Source: Pelagomonas calceolata
Lineage: Eukaryota > Sar > Pelagophyceae > Pelagomonadales > Pelagomonadaceae
Direction: 5' to 3'
Length of the DNA: 64,000 bases
Assembly: GCA_918797485.1 (NCBI GenBank)
Contig: CAKKNE010000005.1
Span: 2,108,001-2,172,000, forward strand
Positions 55,571 through 64,000 of this stretch are shown here, piece by piece; within the stretch, counting starts at the first letter, position 1; each line of letters starts with the position of its first letter. The notes under the pieces were generated by a model. It saw only the letters and a program-made list of their open reading frames with translations, did not search any database and was not told where the DNA came from. Position numbers and translations under genes: made by a program.

Positions 55571-57712
55571 ATGCAAAAGCTGCTCCTGACGCTGCTCCTC
55601 GCGGGGGGCGCCTGCGGCCACCTCCGCGGCGCCGCGCCGGAAGAAGGCCGCAACCTGCGCATCTTCCTCAACGAGCGCGTCGCCGGCCCGCGCGGCCAGC
55701 GCGACGGCGTCGGCCCCGACAACAAAAACGCGCGCGCGCGGAGGCGCGCGAGGCAGCACCTGCGGGCCCAGAAGAAAGAACAGAGACGCCTCCAGGAGCC
55801 GGACCCCGAAGACGACGAGTATTACCACGACGACGATTTCCGATATGAAGATACCGTCGAGGACGCGCGCGAGGCGTTTATTTTCTTCGTCGTCGTGGCC
55901 TGCTTCGTGTGCTGCTGCTGCGGGAGCTGCGCCGCGCGGCGTTTAGCAAGGCGGAACTACCCCCACGGGCGGGAGTTGCGAAGGCCGCTCCTCGACGACA
56001 CGGACGCCGAAGTGGCGCTCGGTTCTAGTGGCGAGGACTGGCCCTGCCCCGTCTGCCGCCACGCGAATCCTCCATCCAGAGCGTGCTGCGACGTCTGCCG
56101 CTTGTCGAGGAAGGACGCGCTGTCGCGAAAGGACGCGTACGAAAACGAGGCCCGGAGGGTTAATGGGTTGGAGGCGAGGAAGGAGCCCGCCTCGCCTTCT
56201 CTCGCGAACTTCTTTTCTCGTTCTACCGATGAGGAAGAGGCTCCTATCAGGTTAACACCGTTGCAACAACGAGCGGCTAGACGGCACCGCTGGCGTCGAG
56301 CGGTTGAGAATGATGGTATCGTGTGGCGCGGCGACGACAGTTCACCTGCATCGGTCGTGCTTGAACTAAGGGAGGACAACGCGGTGATTGTGGAGGCGGC
56401 CGGCGCCACTGCAGATTTAGTAGGCGAGGGGTCGCTCGGCCACGAATACGCGTCTCGAACTAAGCCCGACGAATTGGAACGGGCTTCAGGATTACCCTTC
56501 CGCGAGAAGTACCTCTGGTTCGAGCGGGAATTGGATTCTATAAGAAGCGCGCCGGGCGATGGTTATGCGCGGCTCGACGTGAGAAGGGATCGCTTATTGG
56601 AGGACAGCGTCCAGCAGCTCTTGGCGCTGGAGCCCAAACATTTAAGAAGGTGGATGCGGGTCCAATTTAGCGACGAGCCCGGTATTGACGTGGGCGGCTT
56701 GGAACGGGAGTGGTTCTCGTTGGCGTGTGGTGCGATTCTGGACCAGGACGTGGGCGTGTTTAGCGGCGCTTCCGATGGTGGCTTGAGGTTCGATCCTAGT
56801 GCGTCTTTGCCTCCAGACCTCGGGGGCCACCCGCGGTCCCGAGAGCTCTACGAGTTCTTCGGGCGGTTCATCGGCAAGGCTTTACTAGAAAGGGTACCCT
56901 TGGACGCTCGGTTGGCCTCGCCCATCTACGCGCAGCTGCTCGGCAGAGTCGTCGCGTTCGAGGACCTACAATGTTTAGATGATGATCTAGCGAAGAACCT
57001 GCGGTGGCTGCTCGACCAGAAGGACGTCAGTGAACTAGGCCTCGACTTCTCCGTCTCGATCGCGAGGCGGTGCCCCTTCGGTCACGGTACTTCATCAAAC
57101 GACGAGTTCGTCGCCGCTTCACAAGATGTGGTGGTCAGGGAGCTGATTGAAAATGGCCGCGACACGCCAGTGACGAACGACAACGTCCAGGACTACGTGC
57201 GGTTGTTGTGGCGGCACCACGCCTGTGCGAATGACGCTGCGTGGCACTTAGCTAGAGGGTTGTACGCCGTGCTGCCTCCTGATTTACTATCAGTCTTCGA
57301 CGCTTATGAATTAGAACTACTATTATGTGGAGCGGAGGAGGTTGATGTGGACGACTGGGAAAAACATACGGAGTACGCCGGTGAATATAGGAGGCGCGGC
57401 GCGAACCATCCTGTGGTAAAGTGGTGGTGGAGAGCGGTACGAGCGTTGGAGCCCCAGGACCGCGCCAAATTGCTCCAGTTCTGCACGGGGTCCGCGCGCG
57501 TGCCGTCGTTCGGCTTCCGGGCGTTGCAGCGGAACGACGGGCGCTTCCAGCGGTTCTGCGTGCAGTCGCTACCGCGAACGGCGCCGCGCTTCCCGCGCGC
57601 GCACACGTGCTTCAATAGGGTCGACCTGCCGCTGTACGCGTCTTATGCTGAATTAGCCGCGGGGTTGAGGGTGGTGCTGGCCATGGAGGCGACGGGCTTC
57701 ACGATGGACTAG
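55571..57712 (+). CDS. Membrane-anchored HECT-type E3 ubiquitin ligase
   Basis: 713 residues. Signal peptide MQKLLLTLLLAGGACG; a charged lumenal part; a transmembrane helix at about 97-118 (AFIFFVVVACFVCCCCGSC); a cytosolic RanBP2-like zinc finger (WPCPVCRHANPPSRACCDVC, about 156-175); then a full HECT domain at about 340-713. HECT motifs: QFSDEPGIDVGGLEREW, FFGRFIGKALLERVPLD, FCTGSARVP and the catalytic AHTCFNRVDLP (Cys 680). It should form a ubiquitin thioester and act at an internal membrane, perhaps ER-linked quality control. ATG 55571 is the first in frame. Single exon. Confidence 0.9.
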   Translation: MQKLLLTLLLAGGACGHLRGAAPEEGRNLRIFLNERVAGPRGQRDGVGPDNKNARARRRARQHLRAQKKEQRRLQEPDPEDDEYYHDDDFRYEDTVEDAREAFIFFVVVACFVCCCCGSCAARRLARRNYPHGRELRRPLLDDTDAEVALGSSGEDWPCPVCRHANPPSRACCDVCRLSRKDALSRKDAYENEARRVNGLEARKEPASPSLANFFSRSTDEEEAPIRLTPLQQRAARRHRWRRAVENDGIVWRGDDSSPASVVLELREDNAVIVEAAGATADLVGEGSLGHEYASRTKPDELERASGLPFREKYLWFERELDSIRSAPGDGYARLDVRRDRLLEDSVQQLLALEPKHLRRWMRVQFSDEPGIDVGGLEREWFSLACGAILDQDVGVFSGASDGGLRFDPSASLPPDLGGHPRSRELYEFFGRFIGKALLERVPLDARLASPIYAQLLGRVVAFEDLQCLDDDLAKNLRWLLDQKDVSELGLDFSVSIARRCPFGHGTSSNDEFVAASQDVVVRELIENGRDTPVTNDNVQDYVRLLWRHHACANDAAWHLARGLYAVLPPDLLSVFDAYELELLLCGAEEVDVDDWEKHTEYAGEYRRRGANHPVVKWWWRAVRALEPQDRAKLLQFCTGSARVPSFGFRALQRNDGRFQRFCVQSLPRTAPRFPRAHTCFNRVDLPLYASYAELAAGLRVVLAMEATGFTMD

Positions 57713-57842
57713 ATGGTCCCTTTTAATTCTCATTCGTGTGTCTCGAGAAAGTACGTCTTAGTACGTAGAAAAGGGGAACGACTCGGATGGAAAACTTCTT
57801 CTTGAATCTTGTGGGCGGAGGAGGGGACGCCGTGTGCACCGC

Positions 57843-58755
57843 TCACTCCCGACTTTCGTCGACGCGCCGGAAAGCGTCGCAGAGCGCGAGGACGAAGCCG
57901 GCCTTGCCGTGGACGTCGCGCGCCGCGGCGTTGCCCGCGGCGTGGCCGTGGGCCGACGCGTCTCTTAACGTCGCCCAGTAGGCCTCGACGTCGCGGCGCG
58001 ATCCAGGATCGCGGAGCCACGCGTCACAGGTCTCGGCGACGACGGCGCCGAGGTCTTGGGAAGCGCCCGCTCCGAGAGCGAGGAAGTGGCGCGAGGCCGA
58101 AAGGTCGGGGCCGGTGCGCGCGCGTTTTGGGGAAGGCGGCTCCGTCGTCACGGGCGCGGCCTGCGACGGCGGCTTCGCCGGCGTCTCGTCGTCGGCCGCG
58201 GCGCGCTTGAGCCAGGGGCTGCCCCGCGCGCCGCGCGGCGCCGGTGGTAATGGAGGCGGCGGCGGCATGGCCGCGGCGTCCGGCGACGCGCTTTCCTCCG
58301 GCCAGGCGGCGGCCTCCGGCGAGTCAGGTGGTGACGACGGCGGCGGCGCGCGGCGGCGGCGCGGCGGCGGCTTGGGTGACGGCGCCGGCGCCGGCGCCGG
58401 CGGGCTCGCGAAGTCGCGCTGCGACGGCGCGCCGCTGGACCACTCGGTCTCGGGCGCCGCGTCGGACGCGGGCACGGCCTCGGCGCGCCGCTGCGAGTCC
58501 TGGCGCCGGAGGCGCGCCGACTGGCGCCGCCCGATGGCGGCGTCGAACATGCGCGCGAGGTGCGGGTCGAGCAGCAGTGGCCGTCGGAAATGGGGCTGCG
58601 CGAAGGTGATTTGGAGAAAACGACCGCCGTCCCGTAGCACGTGGCCGACGCTCCGCGAAAGCGCCGCCGCCGCGTCGCGAGCTTCGTCCGTCGGCGTCCA
58701 CCTATCGGCACCGCCGTCGGCTACGACAGCGTCGAACGCAGCCTTATCGATCGAG
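57843..58755 (-). pseudogene. 5'-truncated class I methyltransferase (METTL13/EEF1AKMT4-like C-terminal half)
   Basis: The minus frame is open from about 58755 to a stop at 57843. It starts (S-I-D-K-A-A-FDAVVADGG) within motif II of the methyltransferase fold and continues VLRDGGRFLQITFAQPHFRRP, typical of the eEF1A-lysine methyltransferase group. The SAM-binding N-terminal half with motif I is absent. A Pro/Arg-rich linker and a C-terminal helical region follow (about 57843-58060). Its 5' limit touches the MYND-finger fragment. There is no in-frame ATG at its start, so either an upstream exon exists elsewhere or the gene is broken. The status is a judgement. Confidence 0.55.
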
Positions 58756-59016
58756 ACAGATGTAGCATTTCTGCCCTTTCGTGTCGTCCGCGCACGCCTC
58801 GACCGCCTCCGCGACGGCCTCCTTGTATTTTTTGTCGGCGTGGTATTGTTCCGCGCCGCCGCCTTTTTTTATCTTCTTGCATAAGTCTTTGTGCCCGCCC
58901 ACGTTCCAGTGCTCCCGCTGGCACTCTGCCTTGCAGTACCTGGTTTTACACCTAGAGCATTGTTTGGCCAGGCGTTCGAGCGGGGCCGCGCAGGCGGCGC
59001 AATTTGTGAGGATCAT
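58744..59016 (-). pseudogene. Truncated MYND-finger gene, relative of the 17-kb MYND-RING-TPR gene
   Basis: 90 residues from ATG 59016: a MYND finger (CAACAAPLE...CSRCKTRYCKAECQREHWNVGGHKDLC) and linker KKIKKGGGAEQYHADKKYKEA, clearly paralogous to the protein at 17030-18190 (KKIKKAGGAEQYNANEKYTEA). Similarity stops at CYIC, the first cysteines of the RING-CH finger, and a stop follows four codons later. The RING and TPR parts are missing. The break coincides with the start of the methyltransferase frame. Confidence 0.75.
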
Positions 59017-59194
59017 TTTGGTCTGTATGCGTCGTTAAGTCGGGCCTATAGGGAGCTAATGCAATTTACGCTCGAAAAAACCCGAGGCTAACCGGGTGGG
59101 CCTGCAAGTACGGGGGACCCCGCGACTCAGTCAGCCTGAGCCTGAACTAGTCCTAGACCAGAGAACTAGAGAAAGCCTTACCCACCCCTCGAAC

Positions 59195-61054
59195 TCACGG
59201 CCCGCAGCACGGTTTAACGCCGAACTGCGCGACCTGGGCGCAGAGCGCGCGGATCTTGGCGTCCGCGTCGTCCCCGGGCGGCGGCGGCGGCGGCGGCGAA
59301 GCTTCCGGCTTCATGGCCGGAAATAATAACACTTCGCGGATGGAATTCTTGTTCGTCAGGAACATGGTCAATCTATCGATGCCGCAGCCCCAGCCGCCGG
59401 TCGGCGCGAGGCCGTGCTCGAGGGCCACGCAGAAGTCCTCGTCCTTGTTCATGGCCTCGTCGTCGCCGGCCTCGACGTCCTTGCTCTGCTCCGCGAAGCG
59501 TTCCCGCTGCACGAAAGGATTATTCAACTCGGTATAAGCGTTGCAGAGCTCCTTGCCGGCCACGAATAATTCAAAGCGCTCCGTGAGCCCAGGCTTGTCC
59601 CGATGATATTTGGCCAAGGGCGACATCTCGGCGGGATGCTCCGTGATGAAGGCCGGGTTCACGCAGTTGTCCTCGAGCAGTTCTCCCACTAAGTTATCTA
59701 CCAAGCGAGCAACAGTGTGCGGCGGCGCACAAAACTCTATATTCGCAGCTTTATGGGCCGCTTTCAACTTATCAATAGCGTCCGGTAGAGCCAAAGCACC
59801 CTTCGCCGACAACCACTTCGCGTCCACACCAATCGCCCCCAGCTTCTCGACCAGACCATCGAGCATGGGAATCCGCGGCCAGGGCGGCGAAAAGTCGATC
59901 TCCAGCTCGTCGCCGTGCATGGGCTTGTACTTGACTTTATAGGTGCCATGCACCTCCTTGACCAACCCGCTAATCATTTCCTCGGTCATGTCCATGAGGT
60001 CGTGATAATCAGCATAGGCCATATAGAACTCACAGGTCGTGAACTCGGGATTATGCGTCAGATCCATGCCCTCGTTCCGGAACTGGCGTCCGATCTCATA
60101 GACCCTATCCAACCCACCCACGACGCACTGTTTCAAATACAACTCCGGCGCGACGCGCATGAAGACATTGATGCCCAACTCATTAAAATGCGTCACAAAC
60201 GGTTTGGCAGTAGCGCCACCGGCCACCATGTTCATCATCGGCGTCTCGACCTCCAGGAAGCCTCGATCGTCGAGGTACTTCCGAACACCTCTCACTAGTT
60301 TACTGCGAACCTCAAACACTTGGGCACCGCCTTCGTTGACCATCAGGTCGAGGTACCTCTTTCTGAAGCGAGTGTCCGGGTCTTTCAGGACCATCGAGCC
60401 TTGGCCCTTCGGTAGCATATGCAGGCACGGGGATAGGAGCTGTAATTTTGTCGGGAAGATGGATAGCTCGCCTCGCTTCGACTTGCCCGGCTTGCCCACG
60501 ACACCGACGACGTCGCCTCGCCTCAACTGGTCATTGATCACCTCCCACGCGTCGGAACCTTCCTCGTAAGATCGAGGATCGGACATGATCTGGACCTTCG
60601 CGCCGCCGCCATGGAGGTCGTAGAAAATCAATTTGCCCTGGCCGGCCTTGCGCATGGCTCTTCCCGCAATACTGACGGTGGTAGCATCGTCTCTAGCGCC
60701 ATCCGCCAAACCGCTGAATGCCGCAACATATTCCGGTAAGGTGTGCGTGGTCTGGAACTTGTGGGGCCACGGACTGACACCCTTGCCCGCCTCACTTTGT
60801 AGTTGCTGGCGCTGCATGGCGGCGCACCTATTGGCAAAGTACTGGTGCGGCTCCAACTGGTCGTCGGCCTCGGCCGAGGCCATCGACGATTTTTTTTTGG
60901 GGCCCTCGGCGGCGGCCTTGGCCTCGGCGGCGGCCTTCTTCTCGGCCTTCTTGGCGTCGGCGGCGCGCTTCTTCTGGAGTTTTTTCAGGGCGTTTTTCGA
61001 CATCATCTCGCCCGTGACGTCGTCCTTGACCATGTTCTTCGCCTCGTCGGCCAT
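59195..61054 (-). CDS. KARS: Lysyl-tRNA synthetase, class II
   Basis: 619 residues. A Lys/Ala-rich helix ([20 protein letters not shown]) typical of eukaryotic KARS precedes the OB anticodon-binding domain ([36 protein letters not shown]). The catalytic core has motif 1 ([13 protein letters not shown]), motif 2 ([26 protein letters not shown], written here as two runs) and motif 3 ([14 protein letters not shown]). It charges tRNA-Lys. A Pro-rich insert and a short Cys-containing tail end it. ATG 61054 is used; no organelle presequence is visible. A promoter palindrome and a dispersed element lie upstream. Confidence 0.96.
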   Translation of the reverse strand: MADEAKNMVKDDVTGEMMSKNALKKLQKKRAADAKKAEKKAAAEAKAAAEGPKKKSSMASAEADDQLEPHQYFANRCAAMQRQQLQSEAGKGVSPWPHKFQTTHTLPEYVAAFSGLADGARDDATTVSIAGRAMRKAGQGKLIFYDLHGGGAKVQIMSDPRSYEEGSDAWEVINDQLRRGDVVGVVGKPGKSKRGELSIFPTKLQLLSPCLHMLPKGQGSMVLKDPDTRFRKRYLDLMVNEGGAQVFEVRSKLVRGVRKYLDDRGFLEVETPMMNMVAGGATAKPFVTHFNELGINVFMRVAPELYLKQCVVGGLDRVYEIGRQFRNEGMDLTHNPEFTTCEFYMAYADYHDLMDMTEEMISGLVKEVHGTYKVKYKPMHGDELEIDFSPPWPRIPMLDGLVEKLGAIGVDAKWLSAKGALALPDAIDKLKAAHKAANIEFCAPPHTVARLVDNLVGELLEDNCVNPAFITEHPAEMSPLAKYHRDKPGLTERFELFVAGKELCNAYTELNNPFVQRERFAEQSKDVEAGDDEAMNKDEDFCVALEHGLAPTGGWGCGIDRLTMFLTNKNSIREVLLFPAMKPEASPPPPPPPGDDADAKIRALCAQVAQFGVKPCCGP

Positions 61055-61146
61055 GGTGCTTGCGTTTCGCGCTGGCTGTGAAGCGAGGCTGTGGCTCGCT
61101 GGTGCTTGCGTTTCGCGCTGGCTGTGAGGCGAGGCTGTGGCTCGCT
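61055..61146 (-). repeat. 46-bp direct tandem duplication at the KARS start
   Basis: Copies 61055-61100 and 61101-61146 differ at one base (A/G). It sits immediately upstream of the ATG, so it lengthens the leader. Confidence 0.85.
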
Positions 61147-61289
61147 GTCCTCTAGCTCGCGCGGCACTGCGCGGATTTAAATTATAGCTCGCGCAGCGGT
61201 TGTTGGCTTAAACGAGATGCGATCTAAGCACCTCCGACTTGCAAACAATCGCTGTGCTTCGTAAACGCGGCGAATCGCGATTTTGGTCG

Positions 61290-61313
61290 GCTAGCGTCTG
61301 ATAAGACACTAGC
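61290..61313 (-). promoter_or_regulatory. Promoter palindrome upstream of KARS
   Basis: Minus-strand GCTAGTGTCTTATCAGACGC then TAGC; 236 bp from the ATG. Confidence 0.6.
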
Positions 61314-61328
61314 GATTTCGTCGACATC

Positions 61329-61352
61329 GCCCACTAGTCCTAGCACCGTAAC
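61329..61352 (-). repeat. Dispersed GGTGCTAGGACTAGTGGGCG element, copy 4
   Basis: Reverse-strand copy preceded by GTTAC like those at 6143 and 6232; about 298 bp upstream of the KARS ATG and 26 bp after the stop of the SDR-like gene. Confidence 0.8.
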
Positions 61353-61377
61353 AAGAGGTAGGTCGCATGACATTGTG

Positions 61378-62383
61378 TTAAGCAACGCGGTCCCGCTCGA
61401 GCCCCTCGAAGAGCTTCGGCCACGTGTCCCCGCGGCGCTCGCGGCCCGTCGACGTTTCCGTAGGTGTGGTTTTCACGCCCGCGCCCACAGCCGCCGCGTT
61501 GGACTTCATCACGTCGTCCAAGCCCTTCGCCGTGTCCGCGTAGTAGCACTCGAAGGTCGTGTCGAACGCCGCCTTGGAGTCCAGCGACTCGATGCAGATG
61601 GCCGCGACGTCCGCGCGGTTGATGCGGCCGGACTTCGTGTCGCCCTGATTGAGTTCGACGGCGCTGACGCCGAGCCCCGGGTCGCGCAACAGACCGCCCG
61701 GTCGGACCACAGTGTACCCGACATTCTTCTCCGCCAGACCCGGCGCCGCGTACAATTTCCGCACGGCGTCTTCGCCCGCGATCTTCGCGTCCATGATGCC
61801 GTTCGCGGCCAGATTCAGGAAGATGTACACGGCGCTCGACGGCTTCGAGACGCCGCCCGACGACACGACGACAAGCCTGGGCACGGATTTCTCAATACAC
61901 AATTTCGCGCAGTTCACTAATCCGACATTGTCGACGGCCTTCGCGTTCGACGTCTTTTTGGCGTCGGCCTGGCGCGACGCACTCGCGGCGAAGATCACGG
62001 CGCCCGTCTGCTCCGTGATGAGGCTCGCCAAGCTCGCGGCGTCCGTGACGTCCCCCTTGGCGACGGTGACGAGCTTCGACGCGTCGCCGACAAATTCTCC
62101 GGTGCGCGTCGCGGCGACGCAGGGCCGGCCCTTCTTCTGCAGGTACTTGACGCACCTGCGTGCGCGGATCGTATGCTCAATGACGACTCGAGGACGCCGA
62201 ATCGAGCTCGAGGCCCGTCCCGCCGTTCGCGCCGAGGACCAGGACAGGCTTTGCAGCAGCAAGTGCATTTTGGGTGCCAATAGCTGTGGCTGCCGCGGCG
62301 GCGCCAGGCAGCGCTCGTCGGGTGAGCTGCAGAGCACTCACGTACTGCAGTGCAACCGTCAGAATGAGCAATAGACGATTCAT
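61378..62383 (-). CDS. NAD(P)-binding SDR-like (NmrA-type) protein with a plastid/lumen-type leader
   Basis: Exons 62383-62196 and 62155-61378 give 321 residues. Signal peptide MNRLLLILTVALQYVSALQL, then a twin-arginine stretch (TRRALPGAAAAATAIGTQNALA) as in lumenal plastid proteins. The Rossmann glycine motif PVLVLGANGGTG, a GRPCVAATRTG strand and DVTDAASLASLI follow; atypical SDRs of this type bind NAD(P)H and often act in redox sensing or chlorophyll/quinone metabolism, an inference. The Tyr-x-x-x-Lys of classical SDRs is not obvious. ATG 62383 is the first in frame. Divergent from the auxin-carrier-like gene. Confidence 0.82.
62156..62195 (-). other. 40-bp intron of the SDR-like gene
   Basis: GTCCTCGAG donor side, GCGCACGCAG acceptor. 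Keeps frame (966 coding bases). Shares the CGCAG end with introners but no core or inverted ends; a decayed introner is possible. Confidence 0.65.
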
Positions 62384-62526
62384 TTGGTCGTTCTAGGTGT
62401 CAAGTGCCAAAATGCTCTCACTTGGCTTGCAGCCATCTCCGGACGAGTTGTCGCGTTTTGACCAGATAGATCAACGTGCGCCTGCAGGCTGCACCAGGGG
62501 ACTATTGCTCGCCGCTGCGTAGCGTC

Positions 62527-62588
62527 GCACGCTGCAGCGCACCAGATTGAAGCACTCTGCACGCTGCAGCGCACCAGTGAAGCACTCT
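62527..62588 (+). repeat. Tandem direct repeat upstream of the auxin-carrier-like gene
   Basis: Two units (62527-62558, 32 bp; 62559-62588, 30 bp) of GCACGCTGCAGCGCACCAG plus GAAGCACTCT, ending 7 bp before the ATG. Confidence 0.8.
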
Positions 62589-62595
62589 GCAAGCT

Positions 62596-63920
62596 ATGCG
62601 GGCGTTGCAATGCGTAGTACGACTGGCACTGCTTGCACCGCTTGCGGACGCACTGCTGGCGCCGCCGCCGCGTTTCACTCGTCGTCGCGGGTCGGCGCTC
62701 GCCGCGGCACCGGTGGCAGGTGCGTCCTCGAAGGTCTTTGCCGCCGCGACGGGTGCAGTGTCACGACTGGTCGTCACGACGGCACTCGGTGCCGCGACGG
62801 TGAAAGCGAACATCGTCACTCCGGAACAGATCAACGGCCTCGCGAAGGTCGTCTACAACTTCTTCCTGCCCTGCTTTCTCTTTACCACGTTGATTCGCAC
62901 GGTGGCTACCTACGGTCTATCACCCGAGTTACTGCTGCTGATGCCCTTCGCGGCCTGCGCGCAAATTGCGATCGCATTCCTCGTCTCCCGATTCCTACTG
63001 GTGCCGCTTGTCGGCGTGAAGCCGCGGTCGGCCGCGGCAAGAGAACTGACCCTGTCCGGGAGCTTCGGCAACCCCGGCGTTCTCCCGTTGCTCTTCTTTG
63101 ACGCGTTGTTCGCCGGCGCGCGCGACGCGTCGCTCCTGCCGCGGCTCGTCGCGCTGACGTCGTTTTATCTGATCGGCTTTACGCCCGCGTTCTGGGCGCT
63201 CGGTAACGCGATCCTCGCCGACGATGATCCAGATGCGGCGTGCTTGGTCGTAAGCCCCGACGAGTGCGAGGCGGAGACACGAGTGGATCGGGCGAAGAAG
63301 GCGCTAACTGCTCTGCTGAAGCCGCCGCCGGTCCGTGCCGCGCTGGGAGGTTTAGCCGTGGCGGCATGTACTCCGCTGAGGGATGCCCTCGTCGGCCCGA
63401 ACGCGCGCCTCGCAAACGTCTTCGCCGCTCTGACACGTTTCTCGGGGGCCTACCTCCCGTCGGCGTCGTTGGTACTGGCCGGGTCGCTCATTGCCGGCGG
63501 CGGCGGAGACGACGACGACGCGCCGCCGGGTCTGAGACGTATCGTCGCGCTCTGCTTGCATCGGTTTTGTCTCCTCCCCGCGCTCGGCGCCGGTGCTTTA
63601 TTTGGCCTCGCGAAGGTCGGCCTGTTCCCGGCGGTGCACAAATCAATTACGCGGGCGTCTCTGCACGTCATCGACGCGACGCCGATGGTTTTTCGCACAG
63701 GTTCCCGGCGCCGCGCGCGTCGCCGCTCGTTTGGTTTTTCCTTCTCACGCAATTCGCCATGCCCCCGGCACAGAACACTGTAGTGATGTTCCAGCTCCGA
63801 GATAACCCAAAAGGAGCGAAGCGCCAGGCCCGGACGCTGCTCGTCGTCTACGCGGCGGCCGTCGCGCCGCTCGCGTTCTTGTTCAACGCGTACCTGACCG
63901 CGTGCGGGCTGAGCGTATAA
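62596..63920 (+). CDS. Auxin-efflux-carrier-like (PILS/PIN family) membrane transporter
   Basis: Exons 62596-63623 and 63701-63920 give 415 residues. A signal-like start (MRALQCVVRLALLAPLADAL) and a short Arg/Ala segment (FTRRRGSALAAA) suggest a plastid or endomembrane leader. The membrane-transport (MTP/PILS) fold follows: INGLAKVVYNFFLPCFLFTT, LTLSGSFGNPGVLPLLFFDAL with the family's GN-P motif, about ten hydrophobic helices and, after the intron, PAQNTVVMFQL. Relatives move auxin or other anions; substrate here is unknown. ATG 62596 is the first in frame. Confidence 0.85.
63624..63700 (+). mobile_element. Introner in the transporter gene (77 bp), exact duplication
   Basis: GTTCCCGG begins the intron and begins exon 2 (the repeat runs to GTTCCCGGCG, 10 bp). 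Inner end CGGTGCACAAATCAATT; right end TTTTTCGCACAG. Core GACGCGACGCCGATGG. Splicing restores G-L-F-P-A-P exactly; the alternative GT gives no frame. Confidence 0.92.
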
Positions 63921-64000
63921 GTCTAACACTAGAATAGTTGTACAAACCGCGTGCGGGAAGTAGAACAATAATGAATTTACCTCAGCTCGAGCGCGTCGTA
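63921..64000. other. 3' flank at the window edge
   Basis: A/T-rich 3' UTR-like sequence after the transporter stop; nothing else seen. Confidence 0.4.

Larger units (their letters stand above)
61055..61377. other. KARS upstream region: tandem repeat, palindrome and dispersed element
   Basis: 323 bp with a 46-bp tandem pair, the promoter palindrome and a reverse copy of the GGTGCTAGGACTAGTGGGCG element. No coding sequence. Confidence 0.6.

Noticed and set aside
58114-58884. Plus-strand Gly/Ala-rich frame of 256 residues
   Set aside because: Antisense to the methyltransferase fragment, low complexity.
16136-61313. The promoter palindromes as miniature inverted-repeat transposons
   Set aside because: Only about 24 bp long, no flanking duplications seen, and confined to upstream regions; a regulatory site explains this better.
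1-64000. tRNA, rRNA and large transposon genes
   Set aside because: No cloverleaf, ribosomal RNA block, transposase or reverse transcriptase frame was recognised by eye; a dedicated scan would be more sensitive.

Overview
The window is nuclear DNA of a compact, GC-rich unicellular eukaryote. My best guess is a photosynthetic stramenopile, most likely a pelagophyte such as Aureococcus anophagefferens or a close relative. The grounds are eukaryote-only housekeeping genes (26S proteasome RPT6, GINS subunit PSF3, eS10, SmB, lysyl-tRNA synthetase), several proteins with a signal peptide followed by a plastid-type or twin-arginine leader, a MYND-RING-TPR protein, and above all short introns built like introners (intron-generating DNA transposons, known from Aureococcus). 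No phylogeny or database search was run, so the species name is inference.

Layout. 1-6 kb: the 3' end of an unknown gene, a RanBP2-PHD-SAM protein, a Ser/Thr kinase and an ankyrin-cyclic nucleotide phosphodiesterase. 6.5-10.4 kb: a six-exon organelle-type RAP-domain RNA-binding protein of 1147 residues. 10.7-21.5 kb: an RraA-like protein, a DnaJ-FN3-zinc finger-WW scaffold, RPT6, PSF3, a MYND-RING-TPR protein, a thiolase overlapping RNase Z tail to tail, and a Dpy-30-like protein. 21.8-34.2 kb: a C2/EF-hand membrane protein, an F-box-like protein, a probable plastid protein, an alpha/beta hydrolase, a PFK-2/FBPase-2-like protein with a degenerate phosphatase, a pirin, a WW protein with a probable lumen leader, and a TMEM117-like protein. 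34.5-38 kb: eS10, a two-repeat unknown and a 2-oxoglutarate oxygenase. 38.2-46.3 kb: five consecutive membrane or cell-surface genes, several cysteine-rich. 46.5-64 kb: a SAP/EF-hand protein, a PhyH-like oxygenase, mitochondrial-type glycolate/D-lactate dehydrogenase, SmB, a membrane-anchored HECT ligase, a methyltransferase fragment abutting a MYND-finger fragment, KARS, an SDR-like protein and an auxin-efflux-carrier-like transporter.

Three sequence systems run through the window. (1) About fifteen short introns, most of them introner-like. The clearest carry terminal inverted repeats near CTGTGTGAAAATCAA, an internal GTCGCGTCGATGGCGT core and an 8-bp target duplication that supplies the GT donor while the element supplies the CAG acceptor; removing them restores frame exactly in every gene where I reconstructed both exons. 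(2) A 22-25 bp imperfect palindrome (GCTAGTGTCTTAC...CGCTAGC), at least fourteen copies, found only in gap sequence upstream of start codons and often between divergent genes: a candidate promoter element. (3) A second dispersed element (GGTGCTAGGACTAGTGGGCG) about 300 bp upstream of three genes in the sense of transcription. There are also long perfect palindromes, notably 56 bp at 46466-46521.

Genes are mostly single-exon, gaps are 40-600 bp, and divergent and convergent pairs are common. I saw no tRNA, rRNA, CRISPR array, autonomous transposon or virus-like element.
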